A DNA stretch of 14,897 nucleotides, taken from Spirochaetaceae bacterium (GTDB taxonomy: Bacteria > Spirochaetota > Spirochaetia > Treponematales > Breznakiellaceae). Where the stretch lies: positions 1 through 14,897 of the forward strand of contig JAISCK010000082.1 in NCBI GenBank assembly GCA_031265635.1, written 5' to 3'. Shown piece after piece: positions 14,103 to 14,897 of the stretch. Within the stretch, counting starts at the first letter, position 1. Each line of letters starts with the position of its first letter. Position numbers and translations under genes: made by a program. The notes under the pieces were generated by a model. That model searched no databases, was not told the DNA's origin, and saw only the letters and a list, made by a program, of their open reading frames with translations.

Positions 14103-14897
14103 ATGAAAAAGCGTCTTTTCATTACAGGAACGATAGTTTTAGTGGCGGCAGCCCTGATTGGGGCCTGTGCGTCCGGTGCTTCTCTGTCCGGGACCAGCGC
14201 TTCGGGCCGTTTTCTTTCAGGCCTTAGCTGGGATGCGGAATATGATGTAATAGTGGCGGGTTTTGGTTTCGCGGGCGCTACGGCATCAATAACCGCGGCG
14301 GATGCCGGAGCAAGGGTTCTGCTTTTGGAAAAGGCCCCCGAAGGTTCTGAAGGCGGTAATTCCCGTTATGCGGGGCAGGATATTCTATGTCCCGTGGCTG
14401 GACACAGGGATGAGGCCATCCAGTACTATAAAGGCATGCGGGGGGAATTTGACAATCAAACCGATGAAATGATCGAATTCATGATTGACGGCGCCATGGC
14501 CAACAAGGACTGGCTTTTGAAGATGGGCCTGGACGAGTCCACCCTGGTAAATCGCCCGTGGCCGGAATATCCTGATTTGCCCGGAGCTAACGACCTCTCA
14601 GTAATGACTATTCATATCAATGTTACCTTTCGCTCGGACCTGTATAAGTTTATCCACAGTTTGGTAGATTCCCGACGGGACAAGATTGACGTGTGGTACG
14701 AATCTCCCGCCACAAGGCTGATCCAGGACCCCAATACAAAGATCATCCACGGGATAGAACTGTTACATGAAGGAAAAACCTACCGTGTCAGGGCTAAAAA
14801 TGGGGTAGTTTTGGCCGCCGGAGGCTTTGAAAACAATCCATTCATGCTGGAGAATTTTGTCCAACTGGCCGACGGCTATTCCAAAGCGGCCCGGTAT
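14103..14897 (+). CDS. lipoprotein FAD-binding reductase or dehydrogenase, 5' part
   Basis: The first 265 codons of a second lipid-anchored flavoprotein; it runs off the window. The ATG at 14103 follows GGAGGAG. Signal peptide with lipobox LIGAC (Cys22), a short Ser/Gly linker, then an FAD-binding fold: EYDVIVAGFGFAGATASITA with GFGFAG (53-58), LLLEKAPEGSEGGNSRYAG, and VVLAAGGFENN. It belongs to the fumarate reductase/succinate dehydrogenase flavoprotein superfamily but, unlike the gene at 10704-12605, it has no FMN-binding domain ahead of the FAD domain; one could only occur at the unseen C-terminus. It uses more A/T-ending codons (CTA, TTA, ATA, GTA) than its neighbours, perhaps a sign of separate origin. 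The substrate-binding half is not in the window, so no substrate can be proposed. Confidence 0.9.
   Translation, partial: MKKRLFITGTIVLVAAALIGACASGASLSGTSASGRFLSGLSWDAEYDVIVAGFGFAGATASITAADAGARVLLLEKAPEGSEGGNSRYAGQDILCPVAGHRDEAIQYYKGMRGEFDNQTDEMIEFMIDGAMANKDWLLKMGLDESTLVNRPWPEYPDLPGANDLSVMTIHINVTFRSDLYKFIHSLVDSRRDKIDVWYESPATRLIQDPNTKIIHGIELLHEGKTYRVRAKNGVVLAAGGFENNPFMLENFVQLADGYSKAARY

Overview
The window looks like a chromosomal segment of a spirochaete, most likely a relatively GC-rich, anaerobic, host-associated Treponema relative. This rests on the linkage dxs-folP-cdaA-cdaR-acpS, the loose lipoprotein signals, and the lipid-anchored FAD/FMN reductases typical of gut anaerobes. The assignment is inference; no rRNA gene is present to confirm it.

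Bases 1-9627 are mostly one minus-strand gene train, read right to left: dxs (isoprenoid precursor), folP (folate), cdaA and cdaR (cyclic di-AMP synthesis and its regulator), acpS (acyl carrier activation), a DUF2225 protein, truA (tRNA pseudouridine), then a three-gene ABC importer of the BtuFCD/FecBCD type. Neighbours overlap by 4-14 bases or are separated by at most 13, so they are probably one translationally coupled operon. Several start codons are GTG or TTG, chosen from overlaps and ribosome binding sites. The importer ATPase runs 83 bases into the 3' end of a convergent plus-strand RNA m5C methyltransferase, which is cut by the left edge.

Bases 9628-9982 hold a 29-codon minus-strand gene for a very basic protein of the AURKAIP1/COX24 (mS38/bS22) ribosomal type, with its own candidate promoter and leader hairpin. 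Diverging from it is an unrecognised 208-residue protein (9983-10609) with a Cys-rich tail, closed by a bidirectional terminator.

Bases 10704-14897 are an accessory respiratory-type module. A lipoprotein with a covalent-FMN domain fused to a fumarate/urocanate-reductase-like FAD domain (minus strand) is preceded by a clear promoter with a 22-bp palindrome at its start point. Upstream lie a TetR regulator and a multi-span membrane protein of unknown function, overlapping each other by 8 bases. Divergently, a second FAD lipoprotein without an FMN domain begins and runs off the right edge. The simplest reading is a ligand-controlled system that reduces an organic electron acceptor outside the cytoplasmic membrane; the substrate is unknown but the residues argue against fumarate.
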